Shown: positions 47,500 through 58,318 of the stretch, one piece after another
How positions within the stretch are numbered: the first letter of the stretch is position 1
Layout of the letters: the number at the start of each line of letters is the position of its first letter
Assembly (NCBI GenBank): GCA_000149265.1
Contig: CH001352.1
Span: forward strand, 249,629 to 313,628
DNA: 64,000 bases
Origin: Ciona savignyi
Taxonomy: Eukaryota > Chordata > Ascidiacea > Phlebobranchia > Cionidae
Reading direction: 5' to 3'
Notes under the pieces: model-generated
The model's input: only the letters and a program-made list of their open reading frames with translations
Database searches by the model: none
Told to the model about the DNA's origin: nothing
Position numbers and translations under genes: made by a program

Positions 47500-47690
47500 T
47501 TATCATTCGCGTAACCGTCGGGTCACCAGAGCTGCCGCAGTGTGTTGTGTACGGTTGTTTCGTTCCTTTAATTTGGTAGAACCCATTGTTTTACTGGGTT
47601 TAGGCAATGTCCGTGAAGTGCCTTGCCCAATTACACAACCAACCAATTTCAAAGCTGCAGTCGTTCGTCTCGCAACAAAAGCTACTCGGT
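47500..47690 (-). repeat. SINE-A copy, middle part
   Basis: 'cgtaaccgtcgggtcaccag' to 'caaaagctactcggtcggac'. Head-to-tail disorder with its neighbours shows repeated insertions. Confidence 0.55.
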
Positions 47691-47760
47691 CGGACAAAGT
47701 TTTAACCCTTAGTGGTGTAAATTAAACTGGGTGTTTGTATTAAGAAGCTAGTTTCTGCGT

Positions 47761-48050
47761 GTATAGGATATTCATGTTTATTCCTGTGATTGGGAAAACC
47801 AAGGGAGTTGACACATGTGCGGTGCAATCGTCAAATCACATCGCTCACACTGTCAGGTCACCGGATATATTGCAGTGTGTTGTGTGTAGTTAATCACACT
47901 TTCCTTCAATTTAGTAGAACCCACTAATTCGTTGGGTTCAGGCAATGTCCGTGAAGTGCCTGCCCCAAGGACACAGCCGACCAGTTTTGTACCTGCAACC
48001 ATTCGGCTAAAAGGCGACGCACTAATCCACTAACAAGCTACTTTCTAATC
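47761..48050 (-). repeat. SINE-A near full-length copy
   Basis: 'gtataggatattcatgttta' to 'aggcgacgcactaatccact'. Confidence 0.75.
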
Positions 48051-48660
48051 GGTTGGGTTCTTAGACACTTTGCAAACAGGCCCGGTGCTAGGAACCGCGG
48101 GGCCCAATTAGAAATATGATGGCGGGGCCCCTACTCTTCATAGCAAAATTTATGGGTGTTTATATATATACTACAAAAATAGACATTTAATACTTGCTAT
48201 AAAACGAATTAAAGGTGATGTGAAGGCTTATTTACGATATATTGTTTTACTTTCAAACATATATATTGTTTAGCAACCATTTTCATTATGACGTAACAGG
48301 CAGACACAGAAATATAAATTTGACTTAGTTACGATGCATAACAAATTGATATTATGAGAAAGAATATTATTTCACTTTTTATTTTACGTTTCAGTAGTAT
48401 TTTAAACCTCGTAATACAGCAAGACCCCCGCTAGCGCGAGGCCCCTTCAAGGTGCGGGGCCCAATTTGATCTAATCGGTCAAATCGGCCTAAAACCGGCC
48501 CTGTTTGCAAACATTGCCTGAACCGACTACTGTTTAGCCTTAAATTGAAGAAACGTAACAATCATACACAACACACTAAAATAGCTTCGGCAACCATACA
48601 GTAAACGCAACATAATCTGAAAATTGTCCAAGCGATAGCCCCTAGCGAATTAACAGTCCT
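48030..48660 (+). repeat. SINE-A copy split by a hAT-type element
   Basis: Left part ends 'acactttgcaaa' at 48076; right part resumes 'cattgcctgaaccgactact' after 48511. Outside the insertion the SINE order is continuous. Confidence 0.75.
48077..48503. mobile_element. 427-bp non-autonomous hAT-type element with perfect 8-bp duplication
   Basis: Ends CAGGCCCGGTGCTAGG and, reversed, CAGGGCCGGTTTTAGG. Flanked by tttgca-aa (8 bp) at 48069-48076 and 48504-48511. Subterminal ggggccc blocks. AT-rich interior without a transposase. Confidence 0.85.
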
Positions 48661-48944
48661 CTGCTTCTGCTAACTCTCTTGAGAATAATCGTATTTTCTA
48701 AATGGAGCCATAAAGGGGGGGGCTGTAATATACAGATGATGAAAAATATAACTTAGGCAGAAATGTCAGTTAACCAGTTTGTAATTTGAAACTGAACAGA
48801 ATACAAAACAGAACTTAAAAGGAGTATAAGAATCTTCCAATACAACACTTACAGAAATTCAACGGAATATGTATTGAGCGAATTTGCGAGAATCTAGCAC
48901 CAATGCATCAGGGAAAGAAAAAAAAGTCGATAGTTGGTAAATCC

Positions 48945-49135
48945 AACGGAGGACGTGTCAAAAAACGGATGACGTGTCAAACAACGGATGACGTGTCAAA
49001 CAACGGATGACGTGTCAAACAGCGGATGATGTGTCAAACAACGGATGACGTGTCGAACAACGGATGACGTGTCAAACAACGTATGACGTGCCAAACAACG
49101 ATGACGTATTAAACAACGATGACGTATCAAACAGC
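48945..49135. repeat. 19-bp minisatellite, about ten copies, across the SLC10-like stop
   Basis: Unit 'acggatgacgtgtcaaaca', with single-base variants towards the right end (units of 17-18 bases there). It overlaps the last codons and the stop at 49127-49129 of the minus-strand SLC10-like gene and would form the start of its 3' UTR. Each unit contains TGACGT. Confidence 0.9.
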
Positions 49136-52100
49136 AACAACTGAATCGCGGCGGTTGCGGTTATTGTCCACCTCATCCTTGTTTGGATCAGTATCCAGGT
49201 GTTCTAGGTGTTCCATTTCCATCGGAGGAGATTCCGGAGGTTCAGGGGAGTTAAGACGCGAGTAGATCTTTAAAATGGATGCATCAGTTATTGGATGTGG
49301 AAAGGTATATACAGTGTGATGCTAGCAGTCCAATTTAAGCATAAAAACCTACCTGAAAGGCAAGACAAAATATAAGAGCCACCGCAACTTGGTACAGAAA
49401 GTAGACCAATGGGTATGCGTACATTTCCAGTATCATACAAGTGCATCTAAAACATACACAATTAGTGGTACCCAATAAAATGTGTACTTCGGAGACCTTA
49501 TGCTCACCCATAATTCAACTGCACGATTGTAGTACACAGTTGTGTGTTTTGTGTCCCCGTTTCAATGGCAATGGTACGCCACTGTTTGTGCGTTAGGTTA
49601 TCATTCCGGCCAAAGCAAGAAAGGGCTGCTGATATTCCGTATCCAAACACATATCCTGATAATTACACAAAAAATCCTGGTTTCACAGGGTTGGGATATG
49701 TAGTATTGTTATTATATAAAAAAGTTAAAACAACAAAATAAAATCCCCTATGCCGAATACTTGTTATACGGTGTCTATGTAATATCCTATAGATGCATCA
49801 GTGCCAAACTTCTTATTTATTCTAATACATACATTGGCAAGCGTGCAGTACTTAATAAATTTAGCATTGTGAGTATTGAGAGCGTAAATATATTAATCAG
49901 ACACGCAACAGGATATCCATATTTAACCCCGAGAATGAGATAACACAAAGGGCGTTATCACACGGACAATCGTCATATTACCTAGCGAAAACGTCAGTTA
50001 GCGTTCTTACAGAAATAATCTACAGATTGTTATCAACAAAGAAGAATAAACTTACCCAGAAAAGGCAAAATAAGGCCAATCTCCCAGAATATCGCTGGAA
50101 TATTATAAGCAGCTGGGTAGAGGATTATACCAACTGTAGCTGCAGCTATAATGACAAATAACCCCAAAACCGCTCCAATCTGAAATGAAGGGATCAGAAT
50201 AAAGAACGTCATGTTTGGATTAAACTCTGACAAAAAAAGACCAACCTTGGCCATGGTTTCCGCTAATGCTGGTCGGAAATAGTTCAAAATAATTCCGATT
50301 CCGACCGGTATAATGAAGAGCGCAAGAACCAGAACTGAAATTGAATATTGTAAGGACGCAAAGTTATGGTTGGGTATTTCATTCGTGCGCCTGTGTGTGG
50401 GACACTTGGTAGTCAATATAATACGTTAAATTGTGGGATAACTCTGCTTACAACTTAGGTTTGCTTGTGCTATTGCAACGTGTTGTGTATTTGAAATAGT
50501 TTCAGATGTGGATCACCTATTATTGAACTTATTGGTTCGTGGCAACGACCATTGAACAAGGACATAACCGCGTAGGATAAAGGTCGAGAAATATATCAAT
50601 TTGGTCCCGACCTCCATTGGATCCCCTGTCTTACGTGAAAATATGGGGAATTTGAGATGTATGATGGGAAAAACATTTGACCCACGTCGAAACTGATTTA
50701 TAAAGCTGTAAATCAGTTGTGGGCAACTCTTAATAACAGGTTACGGTTAGATACAGTCTGGGCCCGATCAAAATCCCTTCACGGGCCGAAGTCGACCCGC
50801 GGACGGTATGTTGCCCTTGCCTGCTGTAAATACATGCACACTGGGTTACCGATGCTGAGATAGGGGACTGTAATGGTACCACCGACGAAGGAACGACCGT
50901 ACACGAACAGGCACAGTGGCATCATTGCGAATGCGAAGACCGTCGACATGGCTGTCATCGTGATGCTGTGACCAAATACAAGTTTTTTTAAAGGGAGAAA
51001 TATAAGAGGGAAGGAAACTGCACAATAAAATAAATTGCACTACTGTGTAACGACAGTCGTTGTAACAGGGGCATTAGAATTTGTTTTAGGCTGGTGTTAG
51101 AATAAGGGTCAATTCTGGGGTTAGGATTAGTGTGTGGGAAAGGGTTAGAACACGTTTCCTTAGTTTTAGTTAGTTGGTAGTTTCTCTCCCTTCCTCTGCC
51201 TATCTTTTCCTTCTTTTAAGTGTTAATGTAAAGTTAAGTACACACACACGAACATACGCACCTAATGACACGTGTTTGTTTTAATAGAGCAAGACTATAA
51301 CGTGGAAATATGAACTACGGAAATTTGTACTAATCCTAACCCATTTACTGTTACCATGAAACTACGGCAGAATGCAGATATTGCTATTAATCACTATAAG
51401 TATACCTTATTGTAAATGTGGTTTACAAAAGATTTAAAACTTTAATTTGAACCTCTTTTAATGTACGTAAATCCGTTGTTATATATTTATTTTAGTATTT
51501 AACGTTTAATATAGTGAGTGCAACTATGCATTCGTGGGGGGTAATATACGAAACACACGCCTGTCCGTCAACTGGCAAGCGTGTGTGGTGATCACGCCAA
51601 ACTTTTTATGCCAATTTCATATGCTGGCTAGTAATTAGTGAATACTACTAACCTTAAATCCAAATCGCCACCGGACCAATAAGTGATCAGATTAGACGTA
51701 TTTCCACCGGGTAGACACCCCATCACAAGGACGACAAGAGCTTTCCCTCTTGTTAACTTGAATATTCTTGCAAAACCAAATGCACAGAGCGGCATGATCC
51801 CAAACTGGCAAAGAAATCCTAAACAAAATATGTCGATTGACTATATTCTAAACAACCAAAGATATAGGATAGTATATTCAAATTTATCAACAGGAAAAAC
51901 GCAAAGGGCGTTATAAAACAAAAGTCTGATTACGCGGTTGTACGTAAGGGAGCATTCTCAGGCAGATAATTAATAGTCAGATTATCTCGCGCACACCGTC
52001 GGGTTACCGCAGCAATTTTAGTTTTTTGTGTATTATCGAAACGTTCCTTGTATTTTGATACAAGGACATATGCATTCACTGGGTTCAGGCAATATCCGCT

Positions 52101-52963
52101 AAGTGTCTTGCCCATGGACAAATCCTACTAGATAGCGCCCAGTTTTGATTTTGCAACTCTTTGAGTGAAAGGCAACGCACTAATCCACAAATCTATTCGA
52201 TCGGATACAAAATGTGCAAAGCACCTCACCGATAACTATTCCCCACGGCCGTACAATCCGATCCTTCATTTTCGCCACCTGGACCTTGCAACCCATGGCG
52301 AACATTACGATCGAAACGCAAGCTATGAGGGTCATACTTAAAGCACGACTGAAAAACACAAAAGATTAACAGGTCAAAAATACTTCACTATTAAATGTAG
52401 GTTAACTTGGACAGGAAAGAATACGTATGATTCTCTCATGTTGGCAAACTTGGCCAGGAAAGAATACGTATGATTCTCTCATGTTGGCAAACTTGGCCAG
52501 GAAAGAATACGTATGATTCTCTCATGTTGGACAACGACTGTCGTTGTAACACGGGTAATTGTCGATTATCTCGAGCCCATAATGAGGTATTGTAAGAGCT
52601 ATTGCAACGTGTTGTGTTATTGCAGCATGCTGTATAATATATAATCAATCAAATATATTTATTTTTTTAAACGCACAGAAACAAAATAATAAAAATATGA
52701 AAATAATTTGAAGTTTAACAAAAAGAAGGAGAGTAAGCATGCGGTTATGGAAGCAGAGATAAGAGATTGTATAATACATGTAATAACGTCCCGTTAACTC
52801 CATTGACCAAAGTATAGCAAAGCCACGTTTAAATGGAAGCCAAGAACTTACAGGACTTAACCTCCGGTCATATCCACATAGTCTAACTCTAAATTATACC
52901 ACGCAGCCGGACTCACCTGAACTTTGCCCTAGTGACGCTGCTACAGCCTGGAAGCGTCATCAT
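49127..52963 (-). CDS. SLC10 family sodium/bile-acid symporter-like transporter
   Basis: Nine exons: 52963-52917, 52348-52230, 51818-51653, 50965-50850, 50334-50246, 50179-50056, 49655-49508, 49446-49353, 49267-49127. Phases match, giving 347 aa (human SLC10A2 is 348). Multi-span membrane protein. Family blocks: MFAMGCKVQVAKMKDRIVRP, RPWGIVIG, CQFGIMPLCAF, MGCLPGGNTSNLITYWSGGD (Na+-site region), DLDLSITMTAMST, and ETGTQNTQLCTTIVQL. SLC10 carriers move bile acids or other organic anions with Na+; which member this is, and its substrate, cannot be told. The C-terminal tail is acidic/Pro-rich, and its last codons run into a 19-bp minisatellite. The start is the first of two adjacent ATGs after an in-frame stop. 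Confidence 0.92.
49906..50010 (-). repeat. SINE-A fragment in SLC10-like intron 6
   Basis: 'aacaggatatccatatttaa' to 'cgaaaacgtcagttagcg'; 3' end only. Confidence 0.55.
50714..50823. mobile_element. hAT-like MITE, family H1, copy 3, with perfect 8-bp duplication
   Basis: 110 bp. Ends CAGTTGTGGGCAAC and, reversed, CAGGCAAGGGCAAC. Duplication ctgtaaat at 50706-50713 and 50824-50831. Internally deleted relative to copies 1 and 2. It lies in SLC10-like intron 4. Confidence 0.88.
50988..51225. mobile_element. GGAGGGA-terminal inverted-repeat element, copy 5
   Basis: Left 'aaagggagaaatataagagg' and 'gaaactgcacaataaaa'. Right 'tagtttctctcccttcctct' and 'ccttcttttaag'. Interior 'ggttaggatt'. It lies in SLC10-like intron 3, starting about 25 bases from the exon. 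Confidence 0.65.
51865..52195 (-). repeat. SINE-A copy in SLC10-like intron 2
   Basis: 'taggatagtatattcaaatt' to 'gaaaggcaacgcactaatcc', with a small insertion (acgtaagggagcattctcag) near its 3' end. Confidence 0.7.
52400..52530. repeat. 43-bp tandem repeat, about three copies
   Basis: 'caggaaagaatacgtatgat' begins at 52412, 52455 and 52498, exactly 43 bases apart, with almost identical units, so a recent expansion. It is followed by the perfect palindrome acaacgactgtcgttgt. In SLC10-like intron 1. Confidence 0.9.
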
Positions 52964-53839
52964 AGCCGAGTCGTCATCCAACGTAGAGCAAGAATTAAAC
53001 GAAACTGAAGAAGCAAAGTCCTAATTTTAATCTAGTCCATTATTAAAAAAAATGTTATTTCTATTTGTTATTTTAGATCTAGTACGAATAATCCAAATGG
53101 TTTTCGTTACGTTTTATCTCCAGAGCTCCGGATCCATATCCAGACCCAGAATATTCCATAATTCCTTCTTTTTTTTAAAAAACAATTCCTGTGCAGTTCT
53201 CCACTTGTATCTCTGACCGGTTCTCGCTTTAAAACTAAGAAACTAAAAACGAGAATCGGCAGAATTTCTTATCAGATACGCCTTATCAATAAAAGCAAGC
53301 GTGTTTCGATAGTTGCTGGTGCTTTTTATCGCTGCCAAAAGCAGTCCTCTTGACATAGTCTAAAAGCGACTTAATCTCCTAACAAACATAAATGGGCCTC
53401 AAAGCAAATTACAACTCACAACCACGACGTATAAAAACAAGTTGAGAAAAATGGTGCTCTCAAGAATGTTTTAACCGGTACTTTCGTTTAGTTTTTGTTT
53501 CCACGATGAAAACAAGAAGCAGGGCCTTCGAAGCAGACTTTGTTGCCTATACTTAGGGCTTACATTTCGCGCTTTCTTAAAAACTAACATACATTACCCT
53601 AATATGGCATATTGCACTACTGTGTAAAACCCATAAACAAAGTATCCTCGGCATTTTCCAGCAACCTGCCATTTAACGTCGTGGCTACACGAAGATTACT
53701 TGCGTTTTTTGTCAGAAGGTGGGATAACGCTGACGCGCATAATATGAAGGTTTATTTAATTGATCGGAGTATATTAAGTCCAACGTCAATATTACAAATA
53801 TTCAAATAATGTGTTTAAACAAAAAATGAAATTTTGTTG
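52964..53839. other. Intergenic between the SLC10-like gene and the BEL-bearing SINE
   Basis: AT-rich. No gene, RNA or repeat copy recognised. It should contain the SLC10-like promoter. Confidence 0.45.
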
Positions 53840-53932
53840 GAGTAACCCTTCAATTGAAAGGTTGCAGGTGCGAAACTGGTCGCTAGCTAGTTGGTTGTGT
53901 TCTTGGGCAAGGCACTTTACGGACATTGCCTG
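53840..53932 (+). repeat. SINE-A, left half, interrupted by the BEL element
   Basis: Runs from 'ccttcaattgaaaggttgca' to 'ttacggacattgcctg'; it resumes at 60812. Confidence 0.85.
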
Positions 53933-54400
53933 TGTAGATTCTTTTTTGTGGGCGACCTGCACTCCGCCCAGAATCTCACTAGTGCTGCGTTGATTACTAT
54001 CAACGCGAATGTCTGTCGTTAATCAGCCAAACGCGCACGATTTCTGTTATGGTCTTTAATGGCGGTTTTCTATAAATAAAATAAATACAATCAAATTATT
54101 GTCAGTAAATCAGTACTTAAAGAATAACATGAAAACTTACCAACTGATTAGCTTGCAGGTAAGTACAGTTAGGTTCGGTAGAAAATATCATTTAGGTTCA
54201 GTATAAACGTTTCGTTACTATAGCAAATTCAGTACTAACACAATAAAAAGAAGGAAATGAGGAATCGAGGCAATAAATAAAGGCGTGTTGTTACGTCACG
54301 ACCTTGTAGGGATGACCGATCTATTATCAGGGGCAACAAGGACGGCGCACCATCAGCATCAAACGATGTGAAATTAAAAGGGAACTATAGAGATGTTACA
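53933..54400 (-). repeat. 3' LTR of the BEL element
   Basis: 468 bp. Shares its left ~270 bases with 60388 onwards ('tgtagattcttttttgtggg' to 'aagtacagttaggttcggta'). Contains aataaaataaa-like sequence. Confidence 0.88.
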
Positions 54401-54412
54401 TTCCCCCCGACA
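54401..54412 (-). other. Polypurine tract of the BEL element
   Basis: ttccccccgac on the plus strand reads as a purine run, TCGGGGGGAA, on the minus strand immediately before the LTR start TGTAAC. This is the expected plus-strand primer position. Confidence 0.75.
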
Positions 54413-54505
54413 AATATACAACGCATATATTTACAATAAACAACAAAAACATCGACGTAAGTTCACGAAATAGAACCACAAGGTTAAATACATCAGTTAT
54501 TCATA

Positions 54506-57500
54506 CTAAGGCATTTTCTGCGCAATCAAACATAATTTTGCGATCGGGCGTTTAAAGACACCATTTTTCGTCTTCACAGAAACAGTACGCACCGCGCCAT
54601 GTTTGTCGGCGTAAGTGTCCACTACACGACCGAGTGTCCATTTGGCTCGTGGCTGAGACTCGTCCACCAACAATACTATGTCATCGTTCTGGATATTCGA
54701 TCGCTTCTGCACCCACTTCTGTCGTTCTATCAGATGAGGCAAAAAATCCGACAGCCAACGTTTCCAAAACACGTTGGCCAGGTGTTGTACATGCGCCCAT
54801 CGACGACGAGCGTAGCAATCCTTATCGTCGAAAAGTCCGGGAGCTTGATTAGGTGAACCACGTAATATCAGTAAATGGTTCGGCGTCAGCACCTCGTCAT
54901 TTCGAACATCTATGGTCACTGGAACAAGAGGTCTCGAATTAAGGATCGATTCTACTTCGACAAACAAGGTCTGAAGTGTTTCGTCAGTAAGAACGGTCTT
55001 CGGTGATTGTAGGGAAGAGAGCACTCGGCGTACCGACCGTATAATTCTCTCCCATGCTCCGCCCATATGGCTAGCTGCAGGGGGGTTAAATGACCATGAA
55101 ATTTCTTTCTGGCGTAAATGTTCCGCTATGTGCTGGTGGTTCCACTTCTTTATTGATGATCTAAGGATTTTCGCAGCACCAACAAAATTAGTGCCATTGT
55201 CACTGTAAATGTGTTCCGGTTTTCCTCTCCGTCCAGTAAATCGTCGCAACGCGTTCAAAAATGAATCTGTAGAAAGGTCACAAGCCACCTCAAGATGCAC
55301 GGCTCTCATCGTAAGGCACGTGAACAGGCAGCCGTATCTTTTTATCTGGCTACGTCCTTGTTTTACATAGAAAGGACCAAAATAATCGATTCCGACGCTA
55401 CTGAACGCAGGTTTGTCGGACTGCAGGCGACAAGCAGGCAGATCGGCCATCATTTGACTTGAAGGAGTTGTACGTCTTCTTTCACAGGGTAAACACCTTG
55501 TTAATACGCGTCGCACTGCGACTCCTATCTTCAGTATCCAGTAAGTCCTTCTCAGGGAAGAAATCGTGTGTCCCGATCCAGAGTGTCCGACAAGCTCGTG
55601 GTGTTCAGTGATTACCAGTTCTGTAATATTGGAATGACAGGGGAGTATTATAGGGTGTTTTATATCATATTCAACAGTCGCCCTCTCTATGCGTCCACCA
55701 ACGCGAAGAAGGTTTTCTTTCATAAATGGGTTAAGTCTCAAGAGAGTCCGCGTACACTCATTCTTCTTCGCTTGTTGTCCTGTCATCAAACTTGCGATAA
55801 TCGGTCCAAAGTGTTTACGTTGCTCGTACTTTATCAGTTGCAGACCGGCAAATTTCATTTCTTCCACGGTAAGAGGCCCACTTGATACAGCCTCCCGATC
55901 TTGATTCACTCTTTGGCGCAAATACTCCTTGTATCTGAGCAACCACGCTGCGGCTTTCTTTAGTCGGTACCATGACGAGTAGTAGTTAATTAATCTATCC
56001 ACTGCTGGTTCAGTTTGGTTCATTGCCGTTTGACCGGGAATTAACAAGTTCACACTGACATCTTGCCGCTTGACAGGTAAAAATTCATCCGGTACTTCCG
56101 GGAGTGTAACGGGACACTTGGGCCACGTATCTTCTGTACTCCAGAGAAATTGAGGCCCATTAAGCCAACGTCCAGAAAGGGCATCTGGGTCAAGACCACG
56201 AGTAGCGTCGTCCGCCGGGTTCAATTGTGTCGGTACGTGTTTCCATCTCTTAATGTCGGTATGTCGTTCGATTTCAGCTATGCGGTTTGCCACGAATGTA
56301 GGGAACCTTTTCGTGGAGTTGAATAGCGTCTGAAGTACCGCTGTTGAATCGGTCCAGAAAGTTGATTGACAGTCACTTAGCTTCAATTCTCTTCTAGCAA
56401 CCTGGTCATTTCTTACGGCAAGCACAGCGGCAGTCAGTTCTAATCGCGGGACGGACATGGTACTGGTCGGTGCCACTCTTGCTTTTCCAAATAAAAAGGC
56501 ACAATGCACATTACCGTTATCATCTGTACTTCGGAGATAAGACACCGCGCTGTAAGCTGCGGTTGAAGCATCTGCGAAATGGTGTAGTTCGGTAATAGCT
56601 ACGTTTCCAAACTCAGGAGGGCGAAAACAGCGACTAATTCTAACGTCTTCCAGCCCCGGAAGAACGTCAAGCCACGACTTCCACTCATCTGCTTCACTTT
56701 GCAAAACCGGTTTGTCCCAATCGAGTCCGCGCTTGCAAAGTTTCTGCCACAGAAGTCTTCCCTTTATTAGAACCGGTGCTGCAAACCCCAAAGGATCGTA
56801 AATGGAACTGACCACAGAGAGTATCCCTCTCTTGGTCACGGGGCTCTTCGTTTTAACGACGGTATATGTGAATTTATCACAGGATACCAACCATTGTACT
56901 CCGAGCACACGCTCATCCACACAATCGTCGATTTTCATCGTCTTAACATTCTTTGCTCTATCCTGTTCGGGAATCGAATCCAAGACCTGCTGGTTGTCTG
57001 GTTAGCCATTTCGTAAGGCGAAACCCGGCTTGCGAAAGTAGGTCCCGCAGCTGCGCTACGAGTCGTACTGCTTCGTTCACATCGCGAGCTGAGACCAAAC
57101 AATCATCAACATAAAAGTTGTTGGTTACCACTTCCGAGACGACGTCGTCATAAAGGTGACCAAACTCGATGGCGTGTTTGTCTCAAGCAAAACGCCGCAC
57201 AGCTCGGTGACGACGTTGCGCCGAATAAGTGCACCAACATCTCGTGCACTAATGGCCTTGACTCCAAATTACCGTCCTTCCACCAGAGAAAGCTCAGCGT
57301 CTTTCGATCCTTGGGTTCCACCCTCACTTGGTGGAACATCGCTTCGACATCTGCTACCAAAGCGACTTGGTGTATGCGGAAACCGCATTAGCACGCCCAC
57401 AAGGCTATTCATGAGGTCTGGGCCTTGCAGTAAAATATCATTAAGCGCAAGCCCTTTGTGTTTCGCTGCGCAGTCGAACACTACCCGTACCTTACCAGGT

Positions 57501-58318
57501 TTCCGCGGGTGCATCACAGGATGGTGAGGTATAAACCATCTGTAGTTGAACGCATTCAGTTCGTTTGTGGTCACTTCACGAGCGTAGTCATTGTCAATGT
57601 AGGTTTGCATCGAGGCCAAGTACCTTTTTCGTAAATCATCGTCCTTTTGAAGTCGTCGTTTCAAGCCTTCAATTCGTTTCTCCGCCATCGCGCGATTGTC
57701 CGGTAAATCAGGTGCACCGGGCTTCCTCGGTAACGCTAACTGGAAATGACCGTCCACTTGGACGATGGACCTTTTCATCATATCGTGAGCCACACGATCT
57801 TCTCTTGATGTAGGATTCTCTAGAACGGCAGTCGCATCGCCAAAGTCCATTTCCCATAGTCGGTTAATTTGTCTTGAAAGACGATCTGTAGTAATGGCAG
57901 CGAGATTATTGTAGATTGTAGTTGATCGGGGCGACACACACGACGGCCCCATCAATGACCATCCTAAAGGGGTTTTCCAGGCAACAGGTTCATCCTGTTT
58001 CCCCTTTAAAATGCGCTCTACACACAGAGCCTCTGGTACATCAATACCAATCAGTAGCGTGACTGTCCCACCAGCCACATGCGGGAATTCCAATCCCTTT
58101 AAATGAGACATGTCATTTATCTTCTTCTTATCAGGTATCACATTCGGTTGAACTGGAATTTGATCTACGGATACCACGTTCCGTAGGTGGATTTCGGTAT
58201 TGGCATCTAGCGAACATACAGTGAAATTTGTGATCATTCCATTGTAGGACGACTGATTACACAGTGTCGTCATCTGAATCTGTTTTCGAACGCCTGTTAA
58301 CCCCAGGGCGTTCACCAT
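54506..58318 (-). pseudogene. BEL pol region (protease, RT, RNase H, integrase), frameshifted
   Basis: The longest open piece is 57000-54506: end of RT, RNase H (FADASTAAYSAV, WTDSTAVLQTL) and integrase with zinc-binding H/H/C/C (HHELVGHS...CLPCERR) and the D-D-E residues in GIDYFGPF, YSDNGTNF and GGAWERI. Upstream, 58318-57269 carries peptidase A17-type sequence and early RT. RT motifs continue in other frames: [13 protein letters not shown] in 57360-57148 and FYVDDCL at about 57110. Breaks occur near 58350, 58310, 57385, 57180 and 57005; the aspartic protease motif FLDTGSTATV (about 58331-58363) lies in a different frame from both neighbours. Family known from insects to vertebrates. Confidence 0.9.

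Larger units (their letters stand above)
47173..49126. other. Intergenic repeat cluster between RPL21 and the SLC10-like gene
   Basis: Holds four SINE-A copies, one hAT-type insertion and a minisatellite at the right end (listed separately). 48665-48940 is AT-rich without recognised content. Confidence 0.6.

Noticed and set aside
48945-49135. Repeated 19-bp units resembling a short-repeat array such as CRISPR
   Set aside because: Units are directly tandem with no unique spacers, and the genome is clearly eukaryotic. It is a minisatellite.
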